A stretch of 18,795 nucleotides of DNA from an uncultured Acidobacteriota bacterium (lineage in GTDB: Bacteria; Acidobacteriota; Terriglobia; Terriglobales; Acidobacteriaceae), in NCBI GenBank assembly GCA_903832475.1, contig CAILBQ010000788.1:1-18795 (forward strand), written 5' to 3'. Shown piece by piece: positions 1-7,066 of this stretch. Numbering within the stretch: position 1 is the stretch's first letter; every line of letters starts with the position of its first letter. The notes under the pieces are model-generated. The model had not been told where the DNA came from and ran no database searches. It worked only from the letters and a program-made list of their open reading frames with translations. Made by a program: the position numbers and the translations under genes.

Positions 1-891
1 ATCGATATCCAGGAATTGATTGCGCGCGGCGCGGTGACGACCGCGGAGAAACTGCGCGTCGAACTGTACGACAAGGTCAACCGGCTGGGGATTGGGGCGC
101 AGGGGCTGGGCGGCCTGACGACCGTGCTGGATGTGAAGATCATGGAATCGCCATGCCATGCGGCGAATCTGCCGGTGGCCATGATTCCCAACTGCGCTGC
201 GACCCGGCACGCGCATTTTGTGCTCGATGGGAGCGGACCGGTATTTCTCGATCCGCCGTCTTTGGAAAATTGGCCGAAGCTGACGTATGACGTCTCGCAA
301 GCCAAGCGGGTCAATCTTGACACCATCACGCGCGAGGAAGCGGAGTCGTGGAAGACGGGCGAAGTGCTGCTGCTCAATGGCAAGCTGCTGACCGGGCGCG
401 ATGCGGCGCACAAGCGGATGACCGACATTCTGAGCCGGGGCGAAAAGCTGCCCGTCGATTTCAAGGACCGGTTTATTTACTATGTCGGGCCGGTTGATCC
501 GGTTCGCGAAGAGGTGGTCGGGCCAGCCGGGCCGACGACGGCAACGCGGATGGACAAATTTACGCGGCAGATGCTGGCGGAGACCGGGCTGCTGGGCATG
601 GTGGGCAAGGCGGAGCGTGGTCCGATGGCGATTGACGCGATTCGCGAGTTTGGCGCGGTGTACCTGATGGCGGTGGGCGGCGCGGCGTACCTGGTGTCGA
701 AGGCGATTCGCGGCTCGAAGCTGCTGGCTTTCGGGGACCTGGGGATGGAGGCGATCTACGAGTTTGACGTGGTGGATATGCCGGTCACGGTCGCGGTCGA
801 TGCCAAGGGTACGAGTATTCACCAGACCGGACCAGCGGAATGGCAGCAGCGGATCGCGGGGAACCTGGGCGGCGTGCCTATCCTTCAGTGA
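1..891 (+). CDS. Fumarate hydratase class I (FumA type), 5'-truncated by the window edge
   Basis: Class I fumarase: interconverts fumarate and L-malate in the TCA cycle using an oxygen-sensitive [4Fe-4S] cluster, in the cytoplasm. The frame is open from base 1, so the start lies outside the window; 296 residues remain, about the last 54% of a roughly 548-residue single-chain enzyme. Visible motifs are GLGGLTTVLDVKI, then IPNCAATRHAHF. The Cys in the second motif (fragment residue 65) lies about 231 residues from the C-terminus, close to where E. coli FumA has its third cluster ligand (recalled as Cys318). The beta domain follows, with GPVDPVREEVVGPAGPTT, MLAETGLLGMVGKAERGP and YEFDVVDMPVTVAVD. 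The alpha-type cluster region and the beta domain share one chain, which argues for FumA/FumB over two-subunit TtdA/TtdB enzymes. A tartrate dehydratase is a less likely alternative. A weak terminator follows at 925. Confidence 0.93.
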   Translation: MDIQELIARGAVTTAEKLRVELYDKVNRLGIGAQGLGGLTTVLDVKIMESPCHAANLPVAMIPNCAATRHAHFVLDGSGPVFLDPPSLENWPKLTYDVSQAKRVNLDTITREEAESWKTGEVLLLNGKLLTGRDAAHKRMTDILSRGEKLPVDFKDRFIYYVGPVDPVREEVVGPAGPTTATRMDKFTRQMLAETGLLGMVGKAERGPMAIDAIREFGAVYLMAVGGAAYLVSKAIRGSKLLAFGDLGMEAIYEFDVVDMPVTVAVDAKGTSIHQTGPAEWQQRIAGNLGGVPILQ

Positions 892-924
892 TTGCGGCGC
901 AGTGAGCTGAGGGCAGAGAAAAGC

Positions 925-947
925 GCGAGCCTGTGCTCGCACCTTTT
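925..947 (+). terminator. Probable rho-independent terminator of the fumarase gene
   Basis: Inverted repeat GCGAGC (925-930), loop CTGT, GCTCGC (935-940), then ACC and TTTT (944-947). It lies 33 bases past the fumarase stop and before the 3' end of the convergent barrel gene. The stem is short (6 bp) and the T-run is interrupted, so strength is uncertain. Confidence 0.5.
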
Positions 948-976
948 GTTGCTTTGACCAGCCTGAATGGAAGCTC

Positions 977-1756
977 TTACTGCTTGCCGAAGCGATAGAC
1001 GATGCCGCCGGTAGCGCCCCAGCCGGTTTGAGTCGTAGAGCCGAACGTGGTGACGCGATATTCCGGTGACGCGCGCAGGCCGACATTCGGGGTGAGGTTA
1101 AATTCGAACGGCACGCTGGCGCTGACGCTGGCTGCGATCCCATCGGGGTAGAGGCCAAGGAGCTTGGTGCCAAATCCGTCTGTGTCTCCAGAGAAATTGC
1201 CGTAAACAATTCCACCCAGGACGCGGCCGGAGATGGAGTACCGGGGCTGCAGCATGAAGCGATAGGTCGGCCCGATCATGCCCGAATACTGGCTGATGGC
1301 TGGATGGAGCTGGTTGTACTGGTTGTTTCCGAGAAAGGAAGTACCGTAGGCTCCGCGAGCGTCGGCGGTGACGCCGAGACGCTGGCTGAAGTAGCGGCTG
1401 AGTTCAAAATCATAGGAATACAGGTTGAAGTGCTGCAGTCCCTTTCCGGAAACGGTGCCTGGTCCTGGGATGGTGCGGGTGAAGCCTGCGCCGATCTGCA
1501 CATCGTAGAGGTGGCTGTACACGTCGTGAATGGCGGTGGCGCGGCGCTGTTCGCGACGGGCGCGGATGCGGGCTGCGACGCTCATGGAAGACGCCGTCGG
1601 AGTTTGCGCCTGAGGAGCAGCTGGCGCACTGGAAGAACTGGGCGTCTGCGCATCATTTGCAGGAGCAGCGGGGGCCTGCATCGGCATGGCCTGCAGCGAA
1701 AGAGTGGCGGATGCGGAAAGAGCTAGCAAAAGTACAGAACGACTCAACGAAAACAT
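977..1756 (-). CDS. Outer-membrane beta-barrel-like protein, function unknown
   Basis: 259 residues from an ATG at 1756. A GGAGG stands 13 nt upstream, so the start is likely but not certain; the frame stays open to 1825. An N-terminal signal peptide (FSLSRSVLLLALSASATLS, then LQA) is followed by a linker rich in Ala, Pro, Gln and Ser (about residues 25-60), an Arg-rich stretch (AARIRARREQRR), and a region of alternating beta segments (for example LQHFNLYSYDFELSRYFSQR and PRYSISGRVLGGIVYGNF). It ends in GGIVYRFGKQ, with aromatic residues at the strand ends. This layout matches small OmpA/Opa-like barrels inserted in the outer membrane. No OmpA-type peptidoglycan-binding domain is present and no transport substrate can be inferred. 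It is the last gene on the minus strand here and converges on fumarase. Confidence 0.72.
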   Translation of the reverse strand: MFSLSRSVLLLALSASATLSLQAMPMQAPAAPANDAQTPSSSSAPAAPQAQTPTASSMSVAARIRARREQRRATAIHDVYSHLYDVQIGAGFTRTIPGPGTVSGKGLQHFNLYSYDFELSRYFSQRLGVTADARGAYGTSFLGNNQYNQLHPAISQYSGMIGPTYRFMLQPRYSISGRVLGGIVYGNFSGDTDGFGTKLLGLYPDGIAASVSASVPFEFNLTPNVGLRASPEYRVTTFGSTTQTGWGATGGIVYRFGKQ

Positions 1757-1828
1757 CAGGATCGAGATACCTCCAGGGCAATCAAGAAACATGCCGAAAT
1801 TGGCAATGGCCCCTTCCGTATTCAATCA

Positions 1829-1843
1829 CATTCCAGCGGAATG
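1829..1843. promoter_or_regulatory. Short perfect dyad upstream of the barrel gene
   Basis: CATTCC (1829-1834), AGC, GGAATG (1838-1843): a 6-3-6 perfect palindrome 73 bases upstream of the barrel start. The size and spacing would suit a dimeric regulator. I cannot place a convincing promoter beside it, so an operator role is only a possibility. Confidence 0.2.
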
Positions 1844-1936
1844 GCAGGTTGCGCACCGGAAAAGCCTCGAAACGACCGGGATGAAAAGCGGAAGGACAGG
1901 TATGTGACGGCTCAATCAGCTGTTGGGTATCCATGC

Positions 1937-1970
1937 ACCAGCGGCAGCGGCAATTTTCTGCTGCCGTGGT
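1937..1970. terminator. Stem-loop after the papain-like gene
   Basis: ACCA-g-CGGCAGC (1937-1948) pairs with GCTGCCG-TGGT (1960-1970): 7 bp, one bulged base, then 4 bp, around an 11-nt loop. It lies 31 bases past the stop of the minus-strand gene that ends at 2001. There is no T-run on either side, so it may be a 3'-end stabiliser or a factor-assisted terminator. Confidence 0.35.
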
Positions 1971-2000
1971 GTCGAATGGTTCGTTGCGCGGGGGTGAGGC

Positions 2001-2750
2001 TCAGTGGATGAGGCTGAGATCCGATTGCAACTGCTCGAGCTTGAAGCCGGAGGGCGACCCTTTGGAATCAATCCAATCCTGGCTCAGGAGCGCGTGAGCT
2101 TCGTCGACGTAGGCGTTCCAGAAGTCGACGGTCATGGTCTTCAACGCTCCCCAGGTGATGCAGGTGAAGGAGGTAGCGTCGTACTTGGGCACGAAGACGG
2201 CGTGGCCGCCCCAGCTTCCGGCCTTGGCGTTGGCTCCATTGCCGGGCACCACGTCCCAGATGTCCTGAGTCTGGGCGGTAAGGGGGAGCGAGACGCCGAC
2301 GTAGACGCCGCCGAACAGGTTGATGGCCTGCCGAATGAGATCGAGATTGGCCACGGGCGGATCGACAAACGCAATCAGCTTATGGCGGTAGAAGGCGCTC
2401 TTTTGCCAGCTGGAAAGCACGTTCAATTCGATTCCGCCTGAATCGGTCTTGGGGTCGGCCGGGTTGTAGCCGTCCCATTTCTTGTAGTAGTTCAAAACCT
2501 GCGCATCGGGGATGGTGATCTCGGCAGAGGTATTGGCCGACCAAATTTGTACGGCATGGGCGATACCGGCGATGGTGCAGCAGCCGAGCTTGTCATTGAG
2601 CATCATGCCAAATTGAGAAACGCCCTTGGTCCAGTCTTTCGATACCGGCGCAGCGGGGAGCGCGGTGGTCATGTAGCGAGCCAATTGCAGGGTGCGGCTG
2701 TCGGTTACCACGGCTTTGCGGCCCAACTTCATCTGGGAATGATCTGCCAC
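2001..2750 (-). CDS. Papain-like (C1-type fold) cysteine peptidase homologue, atypical catalytic motif
   Basis: 249 residues from a GTG at 2750, chosen because GGAAAGGA lies just upstream on the coding strand; an ATG at 2732 is also possible, and the frame is open upstream to 2864. There is no signal peptide, so it is probably cytoplasmic. Motifs in papain order are: DKLGCCTIAGIAHAVQIW (Cys57/Cys58, nucleophile position); FGGVYVGVSLP in the middle; SWGGHAVFVPKYD (His183, the general base in a GxHA context); and TCITWG (residues 196-201) where papain has the NSWG motif. Thr199 therefore sits where the catalytic Asn is expected. The enzyme may be active with a Cys/His dyad or may be a binding protein of the fold. 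The substrate is unknown. The fold assignment comes from motif order only. Confidence 0.6.
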   Translation of the reverse strand: MADHSQMKLGRKAVVTDSRTLQLARYMTTALPAAPVSKDWTKGVSQFGMMLNDKLGCCTIAGIAHAVQIWSANTSAEITIPDAQVLNYYKKWDGYNPADPKTDSGGIELNVLSSWQKSAFYRHKLIAFVDPPVANLDLIRQAINLFGGVYVGVSLPLTAQTQDIWDVVPGNGANAKAGSWGGHAVFVPKYDATSFTCITWGALKTMTVDFWNAYVDEAHALLSQDWIDSKGSPSGFKLEQLQSDLSLIH

Positions 2751-2981
2751 GGGAGTTTCCTTTCCACTTACGGTATACGGATCGAGAGATGCCGGCCTTG
2801 AATCAGCCTGCATACGGAACCATTTGTACTTGCCTGGAGCGTGACGCCTGATAGCTCCCACCACGTTGTCAAAAGGGCGGAGCGATTGTCCACAAAATTG
2901 TGCGCAAGGAGCGTGAACCGTTTCCAGATTCGCTTCCGCTCGGCGAGACAGCGATCTCTCGTTGGCCGGGCAGGGACAAAA

Positions 2982-3012
2982 TTGAGGTCAGGCTGAGTGA
3001 AATGATTATGAT
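2982..3012 (+). promoter_or_regulatory. Candidate promoter of the cytochrome c gene
   Basis: TTGAGG (2982-2987) and TATGAT (3007-3012) with a 19-bp spacer. The predicted start falls just before the GGAGGG ribosome site (3022-3027) of the gene at 3036. The -10 box is good (5/6) but the spacer is long. Confidence 0.3.
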
Positions 3013-3035
3013 GGTCAGACCGGAGGGATGGATCG

Positions 3036-3611
3036 ATGGGGCGTTTTCTGTTTGGAATCATCATCGGAGTTCTTTTGCTGCCTGCGGGCGCATGGGCGTG
3101 GTTCAAGTACGGACACCCTCCTGTAGCTGTAGCCGATGCACCGCTGCCGTTTGAGAGGCAGATCACCCACGTGCCGTTGAATGCGCGCATCGACAAGGAA
3201 GCTCCCGGAGCTGCCGCGGTGCAGGCCAATGAAGCGACCTTTGTTGCCGGGGCTCATATCTATCGTGAGCAGTGCGCTTTCTGCCATGGCGTTTCTGGAG
3301 AGAAATCCAAGATTGGCGGGAATATGTTTCCTGGCGTTCCTCAGCTTTGGGAAAGCCACGGCCACGGTGTGGTCGGCGTAAGCGACGATCCTCCGGGAGA
3401 GACGTACTGGAAGGTGGCGAACGGGATCCGGCTGAGCGGGATGCCGGCGTACAACAAGATTCTGAGCGAGACCGAGATGTGGCAGGTGAGTGTTCTGCTG
3501 GCCAATGCAGACAAGCCGCTGCCTCCGACGGCGCTTATTCTGCTGAAACAACCTCTCAACCTGGATGCGGCCACGGCGGCGCCTGCTCCGCCGGCGGACC
3601 TGGGCAGGTAA
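3036..3611 (+). CDS. Membrane-anchored class I cytochrome c
   Basis: 191 residues with a strong ribosome site (GGAGGG, 8-nt spacing). An N-terminal hydrophobic segment (about residues 4-22) exports the protein and probably anchors it to the inner membrane. The single haem c domain follows a linker. The haem-binding motif is CAFCH (Cys80, Cys83, His84), and the likely sixth ligand is Met136 in GIRLSGMPAYN, followed by the usual C-terminal helix (LSETEMWQVSVLLANAD). The tail after residue 160 is rich in Pro and Ala. The protein should carry electrons on the periplasmic face, but the partner cannot be read from the sequence. It heads a plus-strand group with the DUF3574 and 43-residue genes; co-transcription is inferred from spacing only. 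Confidence 0.88.
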   Translation: MGRFLFGIIIGVLLLPAGAWAWFKYGHPPVAVADAPLPFERQITHVPLNARIDKEAPGAAAVQANEATFVAGAHIYREQCAFCHGVSGEKSKIGGNMFPGVPQLWESHGHGVVGVSDDPPGETYWKVANGIRLSGMPAYNKILSETEMWQVSVLLANADKPLPPTALILLKQPLNLDAATAAPAPPADLGR

Positions 3612-3681
3612 GTTCACGGATCGGAGCTTGGTTCAGAGTTCACGCATGGGCTTGATTGCTTCTACTTCTCGAAGGATGACG

Positions 3682-4134
3682 ATGACGAAAACGATGCGGG
3701 TGATGCTGGTAGCCCTGTTGCTGTCGGGTGTGGGTGGGAGTTTGCTGGGCTTGCGCGGCCAAAGTCCTACGTTGGCGGGCGATGCGGCGCATCCGGCCAA
3801 GACGGAAGGATGGGTGGATACCCGCCTGTACTTTGGCCTGGGGCCGGCGGACATGCCGGAAAAGGGAGTCAGCGAAGCCGCCTGGCGCGAGTTTCTGGAC
3901 AAGGAGGTCACGCCGCGATTCCCGGACGGCCTGAGCGTTGTCGATGTGTATGGGCAGTGGCAGAGCAAGGGGCGAACGTCTCCGTCGCATATCCGATCGA
4001 AGATGCTGATCATCGATTATCCCGACACGGCGCAGAACCGTGCCAAGGTGGACGAAATCCGCGCGGCGTGGAAGAAACGCACCGGCGATCAATCCGTGCT
4101 CAAAGTGACGCAGCCGGCCGATGTTTCCTTCTAG
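3682..4134 (+). CDS. DUF3574 family secreted protein
   Basis: 150 residues from ATG 3682, which has GAAGG at a 6-nt spacing; ATG 3676 in the same frame is too close to that site but cannot be excluded. A signal peptide or anchor is visible (VMLVALLLSGVGGSLLGL). The mature part carries the pattern I associate with DUF3574: TRLYFGLG, then AAWREFLDKEVTPRFPDGLS, VVDVYGQWQSKGR, and a final strand region SKMLIIDYPDT. This family of small alpha/beta proteins has no established function that I know of. It lies 70 bases after the cytochrome c gene and 39 bases before the 43-residue gene, so all three may share a transcript. No cofactor-binding motif is visible, so a link to electron transfer is conjecture. 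Confidence 0.75.
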   Translation: MTKTMRVMLVALLLSGVGGSLLGLRGQSPTLAGDAAHPAKTEGWVDTRLYFGLGPADMPEKGVSEAAWREFLDKEVTPRFPDGLSVVDVYGQWQSKGRTSPSHIRSKMLIIDYPDTAQNRAKVDEIRAAWKKRTGDQSVLKVTQPADVSF

Positions 4135-4173
4135 GGGCATTCTCCGCCAACCGTGTAAGAAAGAGGATTTCGC

Positions 4174-4305
4174 ATGAGCGTCTTCGCTTCGATCCGCAAG
4201 GGATTCAGCTTTTTCCTGATGAGCATGGGGGTTTCTACGTATGACAAGAAGCCGCCGGCGGCCAAGCCGGTTCCAACCGATGTATCCAAGGAAAAACCTG
4301 AGTAA
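4174..4305 (+). CDS. Small protein of 43 residues, unknown function
   Basis: An ATG at 4174 with AAGAGG at 7-nt spacing opens a 43-codon frame ending in TAA at 4303-4305. The product starts MSVFASIRKGFSFFLMSMG, a short hydrophobic or amphipathic helix, and ends in a Lys/Pro/Glu-rich polar tail (DKKPPAAKPVP, then TDVSKEKPE). The layout suggests a small membrane-associated protein. It follows the DUF3574 gene by 39 bases on the same strand. I do not recognise the family. The ribosome site and amino-acid bias make it more likely real than chance. Confidence 0.55.
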   Translation: MSVFASIRKGFSFFLMSMGVSTYDKKPPAAKPVPTDVSKEKPE

Positions 4306-4376
4306 GCCTCGGAACGTATGACACAAGGTCTAGTCTGCCTAGGTCAAACCAGGCAACATCCAGACGGGCGGTCCCG

Positions 4377-4814
4377 ATGCGAAGCAAGTATATGTTGTGT
4401 GTATTGCTGATAGCAGCGTTGCTGACGTTGAGTTCCGATGCGGAGAAACTGAGTCGTAAATCACTGGAGCACATCCTTTCCGAGCAAGGATTTGGCGTGC
4501 TCTTGCAAGGCAAGGTTAGATTTGCTCATCTCGGTGAAATGAAGTGCGGCTCTAAAATTCTTGACGTCTACTACTACACTTGGGAGGAAACAAATCCGCC
4601 CGGGCGCGCCATACATTTCAGTCAGCGTCTCATCTTTCTGGAGAATCGGACTTATGTAGGGCACTATGTGATCTCGGATCGCCCAGTTCTGGTCAAGCCG
4701 GATAGGTTGCGGTTCCCAGTTCCTGAGGAGGAAGGCAACCTACTTAGATGCGATAAAGCCGGCCTACCGCAGTCCGCTTACATCGATGGCGGCGATATTG
4801 TTCTGGAGAAATGA
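4377..4814 (+). CDS. Secreted protein of unknown function
   Basis: 145 residues. The N-terminus is a signal peptide (YMLCVLLIAALLTLSSDA) with likely cleavage near residue 22. The mature protein is mixed and beta-rich: GFGVLLQGKVRFAHLGEMK, then KILDVYYYTWEE, RLIFLENRTYVGHYVISDRP and a final DGGDIVLEK. Two cysteines remain after cleavage (near residues 57 and 124) and could form a disulfide. The ribosome site is poor at ATG 4377 and no better at the in-frame ATG 4392. Base composition looks noticeably less GC-rich than in the flanking genes, which suggests a recent arrival or relaxed selection. I do not recognise the family. Confidence 0.6.
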   Translation: MRSKYMLCVLLIAALLTLSSDAEKLSRKSLEHILSEQGFGVLLQGKVRFAHLGEMKCGSKILDVYYYTWEETNPPGRAIHFSQRLIFLENRTYVGHYVISDRPVLVKPDRLRFPVPEEEGNLLRCDKAGLPQSAYIDGGDIVLEK

Positions 4815-4931
4815 CGGCCCGTTCACCCTGAACTGCCCGAGACTCCCTTTCGCAGGAGAAGCCGCTGCGTGAATTTTGCGTCATGCACATGCCGGTAGAG
4901 ACACGGCTCTTCCCTTGAGTTCTCGAATGAC

Positions 4932-4937
4932 TACAAT
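4932..4937 (+). promoter_or_regulatory. Candidate -10 box of mqnC, very close to the start codon
   Basis: TACAAT lies 6 bases before the mqnC ATG at 4944, so transcription would begin at or beside the A of the ATG. No good -35 box is present at 17-bp spacing. The only purine-rich stretch (GGAAG) ends one base before the ATG, too close to act as a ribosome site. Confidence 0.35.
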
Positions 4938-4943
4938 GGAAGT

Positions 4944-5990
4944 ATGTCGATTACTCGCCAGCAGGCTTTAGAGTGTCTCCAATCCGACGACCTGATCGGC
5001 CTGGGGATGGAGGCCGATGCGGTTCGCCGCCGCCTACATCCCGAGGGCGTCGTCAGCTACATCATCGATCGCAACATCAACTACACCAACTTCTGCACGG
5101 AGTACTGCACGTTCTGCGCCTTTTACCGGCCGCTCAAGGGGCCCCGGGCCAGCGAAGGGTACATCCTCGACTTCGAGAAGATCTACGAAAAGATCGAGGA
5201 AACCGAGGAGTTGGGCGGCACGGGCGTGCTGATGCAGGGCGGCATTCATCCGGATTTGAAGATCGACTGGTTCGAGAGTCTGTTTACCGGGATCAAGCAG
5301 AGATTCCCGAACATCTGGCTGCATTGCCTGTCGGCGAGCGAGATCCTGGCGATTGCCGAATACTCGGAACTGAGCCTGCGCGACACCATCAGCCGGCTGC
5401 GCGATGCGGGGCTGGATTCGATCCCCGGCGGCGGCGCGGAGATCCTCGACGACGAGGTGCGCCATCGCATCGCGCGGCTCAAGTGCAAGACGCAGGACTG
5501 GGTGGACGTGCATCGAACCGCGCACCAGCTGGGCATGCGCACCACGGCGACGATGATGTTCGGGGTGGGCGAGACGCTGGAGCAGCGCGTCAATCATTTC
5601 GAAGTGGTGCGCGCCTTGCAGGAAGAGACGGGCGGGTTCACGGCTTTCATCCCGTGGAGCTTTCAGCCGAATTACACGGCGCTGGGCGGGCGTGGGTGGG
5701 ATGAGGCGACATCGGTGGAGTATTTGAAGGTGCTGGCTACTTCGCGGCTGTATCTGGACAACATCGAGAACGTGCAGGCGAGCTGGGTTACGCAAGGGTT
5801 GAAGGTGCTGGAGCTTGGACTGCACTTCGGCGGCAACGATGTGGGCTCGGTGATGCTGGAGGAGAATGTCGTCAAGGCGGCGGGCACCAGCAACTGCACG
5901 ACGGAAGAAGAGCTGCGGCGGATCATCCGCGATGCCGGGTTCAAGCCTGTGCAGCGGGATACGCTGTATCGGACTATGTTTCTGAACTAA
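4944..5990 (+). CDS. mqnC: Cyclic dehypoxanthinyl futalosine synthase (radical SAM)
   Basis: 348 residues, the usual length for MqnC. This radical SAM enzyme cyclises dehypoxanthine futalosine in the futalosine route to menaquinone, in the cytoplasm. The [4Fe-4S]-binding motif is CTEYCTFC (Cys51, Cys55, Cys58), preceded by IIDRNINYTNFC and followed by AFYRPLKG. Other family signatures are LMQGGIHPDLKIDW, GLDSIPGGGAEILDDEVR, TTATMMFGVGET, FIPWSFQPNYT and ELGLHFGGNDVGSVMLEENV. The related enzyme MqnE is excluded by these. No other mqn gene is in the window, so the pathway is dispersed. It stands alone on the plus strand and converges on the esterase gene, 44 bases away. The start is set by homology, because there is no normal ribosome site. 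Confidence 0.95.
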   Translation: MSITRQQALECLQSDDLIGLGMEADAVRRRLHPEGVVSYIIDRNINYTNFCTEYCTFCAFYRPLKGPRASEGYILDFEKIYEKIEETEELGGTGVLMQGGIHPDLKIDWFESLFTGIKQRFPNIWLHCLSASEILAIAEYSELSLRDTISRLRDAGLDSIPGGGAEILDDEVRHRIARLKCKTQDWVDVHRTAHQLGMRTTATMMFGVGETLEQRVNHFEVVRALQEETGGFTAFIPWSFQPNYTALGGRGWDEATSVEYLKVLATSRLYLDNIENVQASWVTQGLKVLELGLHFGGNDVGSVMLEENVVKAAGTSNCTTEEELRRIIRDAGFKPVQRDTLYRTMFLN

Positions 5991-6034
5991 GCTTTGCAAC
6001 CGGAAAGACGATCAAGACGGCAGAATGTCTGGCC

Positions 6035-7021
6035 CTACCTAGTCTCGGTTTTGGTCATCATGCCTTCACCGCGCAGCCAGGTCTCGAGCAGGGCTGGCCA
6101 TTGATCCAGAGCATCGCTGCCCCCGCCCAGGCCGCTGCCGTGGCTGCCCTTGGCGAAGATATGCATCTCCACCGGAACATCGGCCTTGAGCAGGGCGTTG
6201 TACATGCTCAGCGCCTGCTCTACGGGGACCGTCTGGTCTTCGGTCGTGTGGTAGATGAAAGTCGGCGGCGTGTCTTTGGTGACGAACAGATCCGGCGAAT
6301 AGAGCTTGCGGAGCGCTTCGCATTTCTCTGGCCCGCTGTCCAGCAAGCCCATCAATTTGCAATAGGTGAGGTGCGCCGTGTTGGTGGAGATGGCGCCGAT
6401 CCAGGGATAGCCGAGTACGGCGAAATCGGGCCGGCTGGAGGCGCGCTCGATGGGGTCTTCCGCATCCGGCTTGCCAGGCACGAACTGCGTCTCCGCATTG
6501 CCCGCCAGGTTGCCACCCGCGGAAAAACCGATGACCCCAATATGATTGGGATTGAGGTGGTAGTCATTGGCCCTTGCCCGGACCAACTGCACCGCGCGGC
6601 GGGCATCGATCAGCGGGACCGGCAGCAGATATTTCTGCCCGAGACGGTAGCGCAGCACGAACGCGGTGAAGCCGTGGGAGGCGAACCAGTCGCCGACTTC
6701 CCTGCCCTCGAGAACTGCGGCCAGACCCATGTACGCGCCGCCCGGCATGACGATGATGGCGCCGCCATTATCCTGCCCGGGCTGGGGCCGCAGAATGCTG
6801 AGCGTGGGAATGTCATCGCACCCTGATCCCTTGGCGCCGGGCGCGTCGCCGGGCCAGAGGCGCAAGGTGGAGATTCCCAGGAATGGGACGGCAGCGCTGG
6901 CTTCGGGACATCCGGATGTTTCGGTTGCTGCGGCGGGAGACGGCTGAGAGTAGAGCAAGCCGGTCGAGAAGAAAAGCAGGAGTCCACTGGAAATGGAAAG
7001 GATGGCACGTCGAGTTCTCAA
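6035..7021 (-). CDS. Secreted alpha/beta-hydrolase, acetyl-esterase/BD-FAE-like
   Basis: 328 residues from a TTG at 7021, preferred because GGAG sits 5 nt upstream. A TTG at 7051 would add ten residues but has no ribosome site. A twin-Arg-flanked hydrophobic signal peptide (RTRRAILSISSGLLLFFSTG) precedes the hydrolase domain. Visible elements are the oxyanion region MPGGAYMG, nucleophile Ser167 in IGVIGFSAGG, Asp262 in HTTEDQTVPVE and His294 in KGSHGSGLG, a full Ser-Asp-His triad. The order and the GxSxGG context fit esterases that remove acetyl or feruloyl groups from plant polysaccharides, but the substrate is not shown. It is downstream of bshC in the same direction with a 40-base gap, and a perfect TATAAT overlaps the bshC stop. 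Confidence 0.82.
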   Translation of the reverse strand: MRTRRAILSISSGLLLFFSTGLLYSQPSPAAATETSGCPEASAAVPFLGISTLRLWPGDAPGAKGSGCDDIPTLSILRPQPGQDNGGAIIVMPGGAYMGLAAVLEGREVGDWFASHGFTAFVLRYRLGQKYLLPVPLIDARRAVQLVRARANDYHLNPNHIGVIGFSAGGNLAGNAETQFVPGKPDAEDPIERASSRPDFAVLGYPWIGAISTNTAHLTYCKLMGLLDSGPEKCEALRKLYSPDLFVTKDTPPTFIYHTTEDQTVPVEQALSMYNALLKADVPVEMHIFAKGSHGSGLGGGSDALDQWPALLETWLRGEGMMTKTETR

Positions 7022-7060
7022 GGTAGCTCCGGCGGGGTGCAAGGTGAACAAATCGAACGA

Positions 7061-7066
7061 ATTATA
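7061..7066 (-). promoter_or_regulatory. Consensus -10 box upstream of the esterase
   Basis: On the minus strand the sequence reads TATAAT, overlapping the bshC TAA stop (7062-7064). The start would be near 7054, giving a leader of about 33 nt to the TTG at 7021. No clear -35 element lies at 16-18 bp, so an internal promoter is possible but unproven. Confidence 0.3.

Noticed and set aside
2768..3229. 153-codon minus-strand frame across the papain-like/cytochrome c gap
   Set aside because: It overlaps the well-supported cytochrome c gene, has low-complexity composition typical of an antisense GC-rich frame, and shows no domain.
5034..5999. 321-codon minus-strand frame over mqnC
   Set aside because: Antisense to a certain MqnC; composition is shadow-like.
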